Shown in pieces: positions 36,021-45,496 of a DNA stretch of 64,000 nucleotides. The stretch spans positions 62,001-126,000 of the forward strand of contig NZ_QOVK01000011.1 of NCBI RefSeq assembly GCF_004104075.1. The letters are read 5' to 3'. The stretch is from Leeuwenhoekiella polynyae. GTDB lineage: Bacteria; Bacteroidota; Bacteroidia; Flavobacteriales; Flavobacteriaceae. Made by a program: the position numbers and the translations under genes. Under the pieces are notes generated by a model that saw nothing but the letters and a program-made list of their open reading frames with translations, did not search any database and was not told where the DNA came from. Numbering within the stretch: the stretch's first letter is position 1; the number at the start of each line of letters is the position of its first letter.

Positions 36021-37829
36021 TTAATATCCCTTATTTTGCTCCAGATATCCCGGGGTATTAGAAGCCCCGTCAATCGCTTCCTGAGGAATCGGGAATAATC
36101 GATGGTTTGGATCACTATCGGTTTTTGAAGTCCATGAATCTTCGTATGTACCGAAACGAATCTGGTCGCTACGACGTGCCATTTCCCAGTAGAATTCAAA
36201 ACCGCGCTCACGCAATAAAGTTTCTAAGGTAATGCTGGTTAAAGCTGGAGGGGTTTGATCTGGTCTTGCATTACGGGAAGCTCTAAGGGTATTAACATCT
36301 GTTAGTGCTCCGGCGTTATCGCCCATTCTAAGTTTTGCTTCAGCGCGCATTAAATACACGTCAGCCAAACGCAATAGAATAAGATCTACACTGCTGTAAT
36401 TGTTACCATTATCTGAGGTCTTACTGAATTGCCACTTCGCAAAACGGTAACCGCTTGCATAACCTGCGCTTCCATCCAGACTAATAGCTAGTGTATGGTC
36501 TACATAATAGGTAATGTCTTCAGGATCTGAACCATTTTCACGTGCTTCAGCAAGCGGATAAATTCTAAAGCCGCTGTTGCCATTAGCATCGGTACCGGTC
36601 ATAAAATTTCCTGATCGGTAGTTTTCTTTTCGAGGTGCCCACATCGTACCGCGAATGATTCCACGATCGATTTCAAAATCAGAACCTGCGACGAAGTAAT
36701 GGTCTTTATCTGTTTTGAACCCTAACGTATCTCGCTTATATGGCGTTAATCCTGAAATATCTTCCAAGTCATCAGGGACTTGTGCATTTTTCTTATAGAA
36801 ACGGGCATCGGCATCGGCAGGATCTACACTTCCGTAAGCATCAACCCAATACTGATAGAAATCAGGTGTTGCGGCAGGACCGTCTGTACCATCCATACTT
36901 AGATAGAAATCTCCCGGTCTTGGAAATAACGAACCCGACATCGACCAGTAGGCCCAACGATTGTGATCATTATTCAATACTCCTCGTAAATCTAAAGCGA
37001 AAATCAACTCTGCATTGTCGTGATTCTCATCATTGAACAGGTCAAAATATTCTGAAGAAAGTGCATAACTTCCGTCATTGATGATTCGATTAGTATAGTT
37101 TATCACCTGAGTCATATCTTCATCTGTGAACACGGGAGTTCCGTAAGGGTCTCTATACACCCCTGCATTGAGATACAACTTAGCCAAAAATCCATAAACT
37201 GCATGGGGTGTTATACGCCCCTTACCATTGCCAGGGCTGATAGCATCTACCACCGCCAGAAACTCTGCTTCGATATAGCTTACCGCTTCTGCACCTAGTA
37301 ATACTTCTGAAGTTTCTGAAGTAGCTTCCTTTTTGAAAGTAAGTCCCCAGCTGTCTAAAAACAGCATATTTTCATAAGCGCGTAAGGCCCGCATTTCTGC
37401 CAATCCCTGAATGGCTTCAGCATCGCCTGCTTCGGCAAGCGGTGTTAATACATCTATTGCTGCTACGGTTCTAAACAATGCGGTAGTGAGATAACTCCAT
37501 GATTCGGTAACCAAACTGTTGCTTGAAGACATCAGGTGTCTGTGTGCGGTGGTATAGGTATCATTATCTGCCCATTGCGTTCCACCCAGCCCGGTACGCG
37601 GGGGTAAGATCGCTTCGTCTGAAGGAATTTCCTGCAGCCCAAAATAGCGGGTATGTCTAAAGGTTTGCGGTAAAATACCGTAAGCCGCAGAGATCGATCC
37701 GGAGACAGGCTCTGCTAAACCGTCAGTTCCGGTTAGCGATTCGTCTAATATTTCTTCTTCGAGGTCTGTACAATTCCAGAACAGTAAAGCACTAAGCCCT
37801 ACAACCAGCGTGAGAATTCTATAATTCAT
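36021..37829 (-). CDS. SusD/RagB-like surface lipoprotein
   Basis: The 602-residue protein has a lipoprotein signal ending LLFWNC (C20) followed by the acidic stretch DLEEEI, as is usual for surface-exposed lipoproteins. TPR-like helices (MRALRAYENMLFLDSWG) and a C-terminal LLRERGFEFYWEMARRSDQIRFG segment are family hallmarks. It pairs with the SusC-like receptor 20 bp upstream and acts as the lid of the import channel. The link to phosphatases suggests a phosphorylated ligand. Confidence 0.95.
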   Translation of the reverse strand: MNYRILTLVVGLSALLFWNCTDLEEEILDESLTGTDGLAEPVSGSISAAYGILPQTFRHTRYFGLQEIPSDEAILPPRTGLGGTQWADNDTYTTAHRHLMSSSNSLVTESWSYLTTALFRTVAAIDVLTPLAEAGDAEAIQGLAEMRALRAYENMLFLDSWGLTFKKEATSETSEVLLGAEAVSYIEAEFLAVVDAISPGNGKGRITPHAVYGFLAKLYLNAGVYRDPYGTPVFTDEDMTQVINYTNRIINDGSYALSSEYFDLFNDENHDNAELIFALDLRGVLNNDHNRWAYWSMSGSLFPRPGDFYLSMDGTDGPAATPDFYQYWVDAYGSVDPADADARFYKKNAQVPDDLEDISGLTPYKRDTLGFKTDKDHYFVAGSDFEIDRGIIRGTMWAPRKENYRSGNFMTGTDANGNSGFRIYPLAEARENGSDPEDITYYVDHTLAISLDGSAGYASGYRFAKWQFSKTSDNGNNYSSVDLILLRLADVYLMRAEAKLRMGDNAGALTDVNTLRASRNARPDQTPPALTSITLETLLRERGFEFYWEMARRSDQIRFGTYEDSWTSKTDSDPNHRLFPIPQEAIDGASNTPGYLEQNKGY

Positions 37830-37849
37830 TTTAAGCAGTTTTTAATTTT

Positions 37850-40800
37850 TTAGAAGGATACATTTAACCCGAACACAACGGTACGTGCTTTTGGGTACGT
37901 GAAGTAGTCAATACCATACGATTTTGAATCGCTGGAGCTACCCGTGTTTAATTCTGGATCAAAACCGGTGTAATCGGTGATGGTAAACAGGTTTTGTCCG
38001 GTTACTGATAAACGCACATTCGTCAACCATTGTTCCAACCCGATCACCTGAGGGTCTAAGCTGTAAGCTAAAGTGGCATTATTCAAGCGCAAGAAAGCAC
38101 CGTTCTCCAGATAACGCGTAGAAACCGTATTGGAGTTACTGGGATCTTCATTAGCATACTCGATGGCTTGATCTGTAGTGTTCAACGAATTGGCAATCTG
38201 TGTTTTATTAAACAAACTCATACGGGTGTGGTTATAAATTTTATTACCGCTAACCCCGTTAAAGTTCAATCCCAGATCAAAGTTCTTATACTTGAATTTA
38301 AGGTAGAATGCATACAGAATATCGGGCACCGCACTTCCTGCTGAAATACGATCACTATCATCTATTTGACCGTCGCCGTTAACATCGGTAAACTGGCTGA
38401 GACCATCTGCTCCAATCCCATTGAATTCTCTAAGGAAGAAATTACCTATAGGTTGATCATTCATATACCCGTTGATGGTCGCTCCGGTTTGTCCTGCACC
38501 GCTGGCAGTACCGGTAGTTACAATGGTAAAAGGAGAATCGGTTATCTCATTTTTAATGTATGAAATGTTACCTCCTATATTGTAAGAAAAATCCCGACTG
38601 CGATCGCTCTGGTAATCTAAAGCCAACTCGATACCGCTGTTCTTGATCTTCATCCCCGGTATGTTTTGCCACTTATAGCCTACCTCATCAATAGGATCTT
38701 GCGTTGAGAAATACAGCAATACATCATTGGTTTCCTTCAAAAAGTAATCTACCGATCCGCTTAGTTTATAGTCCAGAAAACCAAAATCTAAACCAATATT
38801 GGTTTGTGTCGTTTCTTCCCACTGCAAATCAGGATTTGCCGTACGGGCGAAAACCAAACCGTAATCATACCCTTCCCGGGTAGTGATAGCATCATTTAAG
38901 GGATAAATATCATTATCTGCAAAACTTTCGCCATAGCTTAAACGTGTTTGTTTTGAAGGGATTTCCTGATTTCCTGATTTCCCCCAGCTCGCTCTCAACT
39001 TTAAATTGTTGATCCCTGAATCTGCCATAAAATCTTCTTTGAAAATATTCCATCCTAAAGCCAAAGAAGGGAAAGTTGCATAGCGGTTGTTTTCACCAAA
39101 TTTGGTCGAACCGTCAGAACGTAAGGTAGCCGTCACCAAATATTTGTCTTTGTAATCGTAGTTTACACGACCAAAAAACGACTGCAATTCATTGCTGGTC
39201 GCGCTAGAAGTCTGACTGTAATTATCACCCCGCGCTTGCCCCAATTGGTAACGCGGTTCGATTCCGTTATCGGGGAAATTTTCAAAATAAAAATTCTTAG
39301 CATGGATAAAGAATTTCTGGTAGGAATGTCCTGCCAGAACTGTAAGTCCGTGATCGCCAAAATCGGTAACATACGTGAGGGTGTTTTCAACGAGTGTATT
39401 TCTATTTGTGGTATATGCTGAACTCACCGAACCTTCAGCATAATCAGGATCTGCAGAATACGGCATATATTGAATATCCCGGTCTGTTGTAGAATAATCC
39501 ACCCCCAGATTCAGCTTATAGGTTAACCCATCTATAAACGCTAAGGAAGGTGAAATATTAGCGATCATTCGGTTGTTGTTTGAAAAGTCTCCGTAAATAT
39601 CCTCAAGGATCAACGGATTCAATCCTGTACCAAAAACCGTAGGTTCCCCATTTGTATAGGCCGGAGTAGTAGGATTTAAACTCAGCATATTACTCACTAT
39701 AGAACTGGTATTGGGTCTGGTATTCTCGGTACGGGTAGCAGTTAGGTTCAGATCAACCTTGAGACGATCATCCCACCCCTTTTGAGTGACGTTAGCACGT
39801 GCAGAATAGCGTTTGAGATCACTATTATTGATGATCCCTTCTTGATCATCAACGCCTATCGAAGCAAAATACGATGTACTTGCTGTACCACCACTCATCG
39901 AGAAGTTGATGTTATTGGTAATTGCCGTGCGAGTAAGCTCGTCCTGCCAGTCGGTATTAGCTCCGTTATCGCTTAAGCTTCCGCCTATTTGTGGAATGAC
40001 CGTTCTAAACTCCTCTGCAGAAAACACATCGATCGTATTGGCGATACTAGAAATTGCAGTTGAAGCCGAAAAGTTCATTTGCGTTCTTCCTGCTTTTCCT
40101 TTTTTAGTTGTGATGACCACTACCCCGTTTGCTGCACGCGAACCGTAGATCGCAGCTGCCGAAGCATCTTTCAATACGTTGATGGACTCAATATCCTGAG
40201 TATTGATGAAGTTTAGCGGGTTTGTTGCCAAACCGTTTCCGGAGTTATCTAAGACAAAGCCATCAACCACATAAAGGGGAGAGGTTCCTGAACGCAAGGT
40301 TCCTACACCACGAATGATGATATCCTGACCGGCTCCCGGTTCCCCACTGGTATTGGTAACATTCAAACCAGAGACTTTACCTTGTAATAAGTTACCCGGG
40401 TTATTGACTACCCCTTTATTGAACTCATCGGCAACCACAGAGCTTACAGCTCCGGTTAAATCAGATTTTTTTTGAGTCCCATAGCCTACCACCAAAACTT
40501 CATCAAGTTCTGAAGTATTTGCCGAAAGGTTAATGGTATAATTGGTCTGTTGAGAAACGGTAATTGTAGTGGTTTCAAACCCTACATAAGAGACTTCGAG
40601 TACATCACCGGGATTGGCAACTATACTGAAATTACCATCAAAATCTGTAGTGGTTCCGCTTGAAGTTCCTTTGACCTTAACCGATGCTCCCGGTAATAAA
40701 ACCCCATCGTTATCGGTTACCGTTCCGGTTATGGTTTGTTGAACAGCTATCTCTTCAATATTTGAAACTGCCGATGTCTTAAATTCCACAAGCGGTGTTT

Positions 40801-40885
40801 TCGCCTGGGCTTGAGTAGAAAAAAATACAATTGAGGCGAGGGCAACTATATTCTTACATGTAATAGTATTATTTTTAAAATTCAT
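37850..40885 (-). CDS. SusC/RagA-like TonB-dependent transporter
   Basis: Start ATG 40885 (MNFKNNTITCKNI) is preferred over an ATG eight codons upstream, since it fits a signal peptide ending near TQAQA. A carboxypeptidase-like domain (ITGTVTDNDGVLLPGASVKVKG) is followed by the SusC landmark VVVGYGTQKKSDLTGAV, a plug with RGVGTLRSGTSPLYVVDG, and a barrel ending ARTVVFGLNVSF. About 1011 residues is the normal length. It heads the operon susC-susD-phosphatase-phosphatase. It would import a ligand of which at least part carries phosphate. Confidence 0.95.
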   Translation of the reverse strand: MNFKNNTITCKNIVALASIVFFSTQAQAKTPLVEFKTSAVSNIEEIAVQQTITGTVTDNDGVLLPGASVKVKGTSSGTTTDFDGNFSIVANPGDVLEVSYVGFETTTITVSQQTNYTINLSANTSELDEVLVVGYGTQKKSDLTGAVSSVVADEFNKGVVNNPGNLLQGKVSGLNVTNTSGEPGAGQDIIIRGVGTLRSGTSPLYVVDGFVLDNSGNGLATNPLNFINTQDIESINVLKDASAAAIYGSRAANGVVVITTKKGKAGRTQMNFSASTAISSIANTIDVFSAEEFRTVIPQIGGSLSDNGANTDWQDELTRTAITNNINFSMSGGTASTSYFASIGVDDQEGIINNSDLKRYSARANVTQKGWDDRLKVDLNLTATRTENTRPNTSSIVSNMLSLNPTTPAYTNGEPTVFGTGLNPLILEDIYGDFSNNNRMIANISPSLAFIDGLTYKLNLGVDYSTTDRDIQYMPYSADPDYAEGSVSSAYTTNRNTLVENTLTYVTDFGDHGLTVLAGHSYQKFFIHAKNFYFENFPDNGIEPRYQLGQARGDNYSQTSSATSNELQSFFGRVNYDYKDKYLVTATLRSDGSTKFGENNRYATFPSLALGWNIFKEDFMADSGINNLKLRASWGKSGNQEIPSKQTRLSYGESFADNDIYPLNDAITTREGYDYGLVFARTANPDLQWEETTQTNIGLDFGFLDYKLSGSVDYFLKETNDVLLYFSTQDPIDEVGYKWQNIPGMKIKNSGIELALDYQSDRSRDFSYNIGGNISYIKNEITDSPFTIVTTGTASGAGQTGATINGYMNDQPIGNFFLREFNGIGADGLSQFTDVNGDGQIDDSDRISAGSAVPDILYAFYLKFKYKNFDLGLNFNGVSGNKIYNHTRMSLFNKTQIANSLNTTDQAIEYANEDPSNSNTVSTRYLENGAFLRLNNATLAYSLDPQVIGLEQWLTNVRLSVTGQNLFTITDYTGFDPELNTGSSSDSKSYGIDYFTYPKARTVVFGLNVSF

Positions 40886-40926
40886 GTTTAAGTAATTGAT
40901 TGGACACAATGCTTAATAATGGATGG

Positions 40927-40956
40927 CGCAGTTGTTGGTAGCAACTGCGTTTTTTT
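40927..40956 (+). terminator. Hairpin with T-run upstream of susC, oriented on the plus strand
   Basis: A perfect 8-bp stem CGCAGTTG/CAACTGCG with a 7-nt loop is followed by seven T residues on the plus strand. No plus-strand gene precedes it. For susC it would be a 5'-leader hairpin about 42-58 nt before the ATG. It may end an antisense RNA or shape the leader. Confidence 0.55.
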
Positions 40957-42072
40957 GTGGATTTGTGCTACATATTTTAGTGGGTTTATGCGTTTCTTTT
41001 CGCAGTGCTAAATAATTGAATTTCTCAATAAAAGGTTTTACTTAAAGGTTACGCGTGGGTTAAATAAGCGAGTTCAGGATTGTTTTAGACGTTAAATTCC
41101 TTTATACTGCTTTAGCTTGCTTTTAAAGCAGCATAGCATCTGTATTATAAGGTTTTGCAGCTCAAAAAAAAATCAATCTACTGAATAGTACGCAAGGTTT
41201 TTTTTATGATCTTAGTTAACACAGATTAGCTATCCTTAATAATTAATTAAAGTAACTGTAAAGAATTTGTTTGGGTATAGGGACGACTTAGACCCTTTTA
41301 AGTTTACGTATACCTCTGGAAAAGCTCCCCTATTTTTAGAGTCAAAAAGTATTTACCGAATACCTCTGCTTTTAAAAAAAGTTTCCCGTTATATTCAGAT
41401 ACTATCCTAAGACGTTCCGGTGTCTTTAATCAGCTTAATCCATCTGATTAGCCCAAAGTATTGTCTACTGAGGTGAGCCATGACTGAAGGATTTATTTTT
41501 GAACTTCCTGTATGTAGTTCAAAATAGCTTTTCCAACTTAGCATTTTATTTACTTAGAAGTTAAGAAAATCGATAAGCGTATTTTCTAAATTGCCGGTCC
41601 ACTGCTGTTTACCATCTTACAGCTCATAGAGGTTCCTGAAGTTATACCAGAACCTGCATATGATGTTTTTGAATGCTATATCATGGGTTGCCCTCGAGTG
41701 GGTTACTGAGGCGGTACCCATTGGGTAACCCATTAGTACCTCTTGTACTTTTTCCGTTAACGGGAGCGCTTGATCTTTCAACCACTATAGTCTCATAAGG
41801 TCCTAAATACATCTTTCTGTATAGGGGCGATTTTATTCTTGCCGTCGCCATAGAAAAATGAAATTTACACAGTGCTGCTTCACAAACCATTGCACTCATA
41901 GAAAAAGTAGGTATCGTAAAATCAATTCTTAATCTTACTTGCTGCGTAATTTCACACTTCTGGCAATTTATCTTGGACACGGAAACCACTCTGTAAATAA
42001 TGTATTTACCTCCTAAAAGCTAACAAAACCTTAGCAAAATACTTTCGAGCTCAACTGCAAAATTATATTACA
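40957..42072. other. Long intergenic region, about 1.1 kb, no convincing gene
   Basis: This A/T-rich region separates the divergent susC and PLP-enzyme genes. A minus-strand open frame at 41681-41989 (102 codons) has a composition unlike its neighbours and no motif I recognise. A dyad TGGGTTAC/GTAACCCA (41699-41732) is the clearest structure. Scattered frames with stops on the minus strand (about 41400-41700) could be remains of a decayed gene, but this is not demonstrable by eye. Promoters for both flanking operons must lie here. Confidence 0.5.
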
Positions 42073-42096
42073 TTAGTTCTTATATTATAGAACTAA
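42073..42096. promoter_or_regulatory. Perfect palindrome before the DgcN/DgcA-like operon
   Basis: TTAGTTCT and AGAACTAA are exact 8-bp inverted arms around TATATTAT, ending 30 bp before the GTG start at 42127. The form is typical of an operator for a dimeric regulator such as a GntR- or LacI-type protein; no such gene is next to it. Confidence 0.5.
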
Positions 42097-42126
42097 CTAG
42101 TCGTTCCCTTAAATTTAAAATAACCT

Positions 42127-43188
42127 GTGCTACTACGTGATGGTGTAAAATCTGCAGCTTTAAAAGTATCTTCAGAAACGCAAAAACTCAGTGATTTTGT
42201 CAAAGATAAGAGCAAATCATTGGTGGACCGCCTGGAAAGTTTTGAAGACATCATAAACCTTGAAGTAGGCGATACCGGTCTCAATCGTGCCAAAGCATTA
42301 GAGCGCGAGTTTGATATCAGGCAGTTATACATCAAATACGAAGGCGACAATCCTACGGGAACGCAAAAAGACCGCATTGCGTTTGCACAGGTTTACGATG
42401 CCCTGCGACGGGAGTATGAGGTGGTATCCCTTGCTACCTGTGGTAATTATGGAGTGGCAGTAGCACTGGCGGCAAACCTGGCCGGAATACAGTGTCAGAT
42501 TTACATCCCCGAATCGTATCACACCGAACGCATCATCGAAATGCAAAACCTCAACGCACATATTATACGTCTGCCTGGGAGTTATGAAGATGTGGTTAAG
42601 GCTAGTAGCCTTCTTGCTGAGCAAAACGAGTGGTACGATGCTAATCCCGGAGGATCAAACACCCCTTTACAGATTACGGCTTATGCTCAGATCGCAAACG
42701 AAATTGTAGAAGAACTGGGCGATGCGCCTAAGTACTGTGCGGCACCGGTTTCTAACGGGACCCTTTTTGCCGGTATTTACCGCGGTTTTGTAAGCCTCTA
42801 TAAACGGGGTAAGACCTCTCGTATACCTAAAATGATCGCAGCCTCTTCTACGCATAAAAACCCCATTATCCAGTCGTTTAAACTGGGACTTGAAGTATGC
42901 AAAGACCTCAATCCCGAAGCGATAAAAGAAACCAAATACAACGAGCCGCTTATCAACTGGCACAGCTTTGACGGCGAAGAAGCTTTGTATGCGTTGCGTG
43001 AATCAGGCGGTGAAGCCTATAACATAAGTGATGCAAAACTTAAAAAAATGACCTCACTGCTGCTTCAAAAAGAAAGTATGCGCGTATTGCCGGCATCCAC
43101 TGCCGGGCTTATCGGCTTACTTGAACTGGACGAAAAACTAAATTTAGAACCAGACCGCTTTGTGGCGGTACTAACTGCAAAATATTAA
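42127..43188 (+). CDS. PLP-dependent fold-type II enzyme (threonine-synthase-like)
   Basis: The 353-residue protein starts at GTG 42127, which lies one codon after an in-frame TAA-CCT, so no longer start exists. NPTGTQKDRIA (76-85) places the PLP lysine at K81, TCGNYGVAVA supplies the phosphate-facing loop, and PASTAGLIG the C-terminal glycine/serine loop. These are hallmarks of the threonine synthase/dehydratase family. The SFKDR form of true threonine synthases is replaced by TQKDR. It lies 4 bp before the DUF1611 gene, so it probably works in the same amino-acid pathway; its substrate is unknown. Confidence 0.82.
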   Translation: MLLRDGVKSAALKVSSETQKLSDFVKDKSKSLVDRLESFEDIINLEVGDTGLNRAKALEREFDIRQLYIKYEGDNPTGTQKDRIAFAQVYDALRREYEVVSLATCGNYGVAVALAANLAGIQCQIYIPESYHTERIIEMQNLNAHIIRLPGSYEDVVKASSLLAEQNEWYDANPGGSNTPLQITAYAQIANEIVEELGDAPKYCAAPVSNGTLFAGIYRGFVSLYKRGKTSRIPKMIAASSTHKNPIIQSFKLGLEVCKDLNPEAIKETKYNEPLINWHSFDGEEALYALRESGGEAYNISDAKLKKMTSLLLQKESMRVLPASTAGLIGLLELDEKLNLEPDRFVAVLTAKY

Positions 43189-43192
43189 TACA

Positions 43193-44272
43193 ATGAAACA
43201 AGCTATAGACGGCAAAGCACTGGTATACTGTGACGGCGCCTTCAACACCCCTAACGGAAAAACAGCACACGGCCTCGTACGTTTTACTGAACGTTACGAT
43301 GTGGTAGGTGTGATCGATCATACCTACGCCGGTAAAGATGCCGGTGAGGTCTTAGACCAAAAACCAAACGGAATTCCCATTTTTGAAAACTTTGACGCAG
43401 CACTTGTTGCTTTAGAATCTCAAAACAACTTACCCAAATCTCTGGTGATTGGGCTTGCGCCTGACGGCGGAAGACTTCCGGCCATTGCAAAAGAAACTAT
43501 CAAAAAAGCATTGGAGCGAGGCTGGAATGTAGACAGCGGACTTCATGATTTTCTGACCAATGATAAAAATCTGGTAGATATCGCAGCTGAGAAAGGTTCG
43601 CAGATTCGGGACATACGCAAAACGCCAGACCGCGATAAACTGCACTTTTTTACAGGAGATATCGAGCAGGTTGACTGCTTAAAACTGGCGGTTTTGGGTA
43701 CCGATTCGGCTATTGGGAAACGCACCACCGCCTGGATTATCGTGCATGGTTTCCGCAATGCGGGATTAAAGGCTGAGATGATAGGTACCGGACAGACTGC
43801 CTGGATGCAGGGAGCCAAATACAGTATGGTGATGGACAGTTGCATCAACGATTTTGTTTCGGGTGAGATCGAGCATGCTGTCGTGAGTGCTTATAAAAAT
43901 GAAAAACCAGACGTGATCGTGATTGAAGGTCAGGGTAGTTTGATGAATCCAGCCTATCCCGGCGGTTTTGAAATTCTGGCTGCAGGAAGACCCGATTATG
44001 TCATACTGCAGCACGCTCCAAAACGCATGGAATATGATGGGTTTCCGGGGTATCGTCTGCATTCTTTGAAAGAGCAAATCAATGCCATTGAGGTGATCTC
44101 AGGGAGAAAAGTAATTGCCATAACCGTAAATCACGAGGAGATGACACCTGACGAAATCATTCCCGCCTGTGAAGCGATTACACAAGAAACCGGTTTGCCG
44201 GCTTTTGACGTTTTGGCCCACGGATCAGAAGGATTGATCCGTGTATTGCAACAACACCTTAAAAAACACTAA
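43193..44272 (+). CDS. dgcN: DUF1611 protein, DgcN-like N-acyltransferase
   Basis: The 359-residue cytoplasmic protein has an N-terminal Rossmann-like part and a C-terminal P-loop-like GTDSAIGKRTTA (around 169-180), followed by GTGQTAWMQG and IVIEGQGSLMNPAYPGG. These mark the DUF1611 family. In marine Pseudoalteromonas, DgcN (DUF1611) acylates D-glutamate and DgcA then epimerizes the product, giving a route from D- to L-glutamate. The epimerase-like gene 5 bp downstream makes that role attractive. The symbol is given by analogy; direct function is inferred, not shown. Confidence 0.7.
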   Translation: MKQAIDGKALVYCDGAFNTPNGKTAHGLVRFTERYDVVGVIDHTYAGKDAGEVLDQKPNGIPIFENFDAALVALESQNNLPKSLVIGLAPDGGRLPAIAKETIKKALERGWNVDSGLHDFLTNDKNLVDIAAEKGSQIRDIRKTPDRDKLHFFTGDIEQVDCLKLAVLGTDSAIGKRTTAWIIVHGFRNAGLKAEMIGTGQTAWMQGAKYSMVMDSCINDFVSGEIEHAVVSAYKNEKPDVIVIEGQGSLMNPAYPGGFEILAAGRPDYVILQHAPKRMEYDGFPGYRLHSLKEQINAIEVISGRKVIAITVNHEEMTPDEIIPACEAITQETGLPAFDVLAHGSEGLIRVLQQHLKKH

Positions 44273-44277
44273 GCGAC

Positions 44278-45336
44278 TTGATGAAGATAAAACAAGTCAC
44301 TTTTGAACAACTCGACCTTAAGCTTTCGGAGCCGTATACCATCGCGTATGAGACGATTGCGCATACCACAAATTTCATACTCAAAATAGTCACCAGTAGT
44401 GGACTTACCGGCTTTGGCTGTGCTGCTCCTGATGTAGTAGTAACCCTTGAAAGTCCGGCGCAGGCAAAAGAAACCATTGAAAACATACTCATTCCCTACC
44501 TGATAGGTAAAGATGCGATGATGTCTGTTCAAATTCTGGAAGAGCTAAAAACCTTGCTTCCTACTTCGTCTTCGGTATTAGCAATGACCGATATGGCGCT
44601 TCTGGATCTCAAGTCCCGAAAAATGGACGTGCCGCTCTATCAGTTTCTAGGCGGTTACCGGCACAGCATTCCCACAAGCATGACCATTGGTATTCTCACC
44701 GTAGAAGACACACTCAAAGCAGCTGCAGCATATCACAAACAAGGATTTTTTATACTGAAAGTCAAAGGGGGACTGTCTGTTGATGAGGATGTTGAGAAAA
44801 TGATACGCATACGCGAATTGTATCCGGACATGGTTTTGCGCTTTGATGGCAATCAAGGCTATTCGGTGGAGCAAGCACTTCGTTTTTTAAAACAAGCGAA
44901 AGCCGCGAAGATCGAACTATTTGAACAACCCACCGCAGTGGGAAAAGATCACAATATGGGCCAGATCACCCACCGTACAGCTACTCCGGTGATGGCAGAC
45001 GAAAGCCTGAAAAATCTGGAAGATGCCTTTCGCCTTGCGCAAAACAGCCGCATCAATATGGTAAACATCAAACTCATGAAAGTGGGTGGAATACGGGAAG
45101 CCATGCACATCAATTCAGTAGCCAAATCAGCTGGATTTGAGGCCATGGTGGGCTGTATCGATGAGTGCGCTCTGGGTATTTCAGCAGGATTGCATTTTGC
45201 ACTTTCACGAGCAAATATCAAATATGCTGATCTCGATGGACATCTGGATATTTTAGATGATCCTTTTTCCGGAATTTTCTCGCTTAAAAAAGGTGTGTTA
45301 TATCCGAGTGAAGCTCCCGGCCTCGGGGTACTTTGA
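44278..45336 (+). CDS. dgcA: Enolase-superfamily epimerase, DgcA/dipeptide-epimerase-like
   Basis: The 352-residue protein has the muconate-lactonizing subgroup layout. LKVKGG gives catalytic lysines K161/K163, metal ligands are D190 (FDGNQG), E216 (LFEQP) and D241 (MADES), K265 lies in VNIKLMKVGG, and a late DLDGHLDIL completes the pocket. This set fits 1,1-proton-transfer epimerases such as L-Ala-D/L-Glu epimerase and the N-acyl-glutamate racemase DgcA. The gene pair with DUF1611 favours DgcA; a peptidoglycan dipeptide epimerase is the alternative. Confidence 0.78.
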   Translation: MMKIKQVTFEQLDLKLSEPYTIAYETIAHTTNFILKIVTSSGLTGFGCAAPDVVVTLESPAQAKETIENILIPYLIGKDAMMSVQILEELKTLLPTSSSVLAMTDMALLDLKSRKMDVPLYQFLGGYRHSIPTSMTIGILTVEDTLKAAAAYHKQGFFILKVKGGLSVDEDVEKMIRIRELYPDMVLRFDGNQGYSVEQALRFLKQAKAAKIELFEQPTAVGKDHNMGQITHRTATPVMADESLKNLEDAFRLAQNSRINMVNIKLMKVGGIREAMHINSVAKSAGFEAMVGCIDECALGISAGLHFALSRANIKYADLDGHLDILDDPFSGIFSLKKGVLYPSEAPGLGVL

Positions 45337-45496
45337 TTAACTCAAACAGGTTTCCTTTCCAATAAAATACATACCGTTGATCTGAAATATTTCAGCTGCT
45401 TTATAAAATAGGTTTTTTAGTTATAAATGTTTTATTTACATTTATTATTTATTTAAAGTATAAGGCTTTGAATAATCCTATTAACCTTTCGTATTT

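Noticed and set aside
41681-41989. 102-codon minus-strand open frame in the long intergenic region
   Set aside because: No recognisable motif, signal or domain; unusual composition; no clear relation to flanking genes. It is kept only as a remark.
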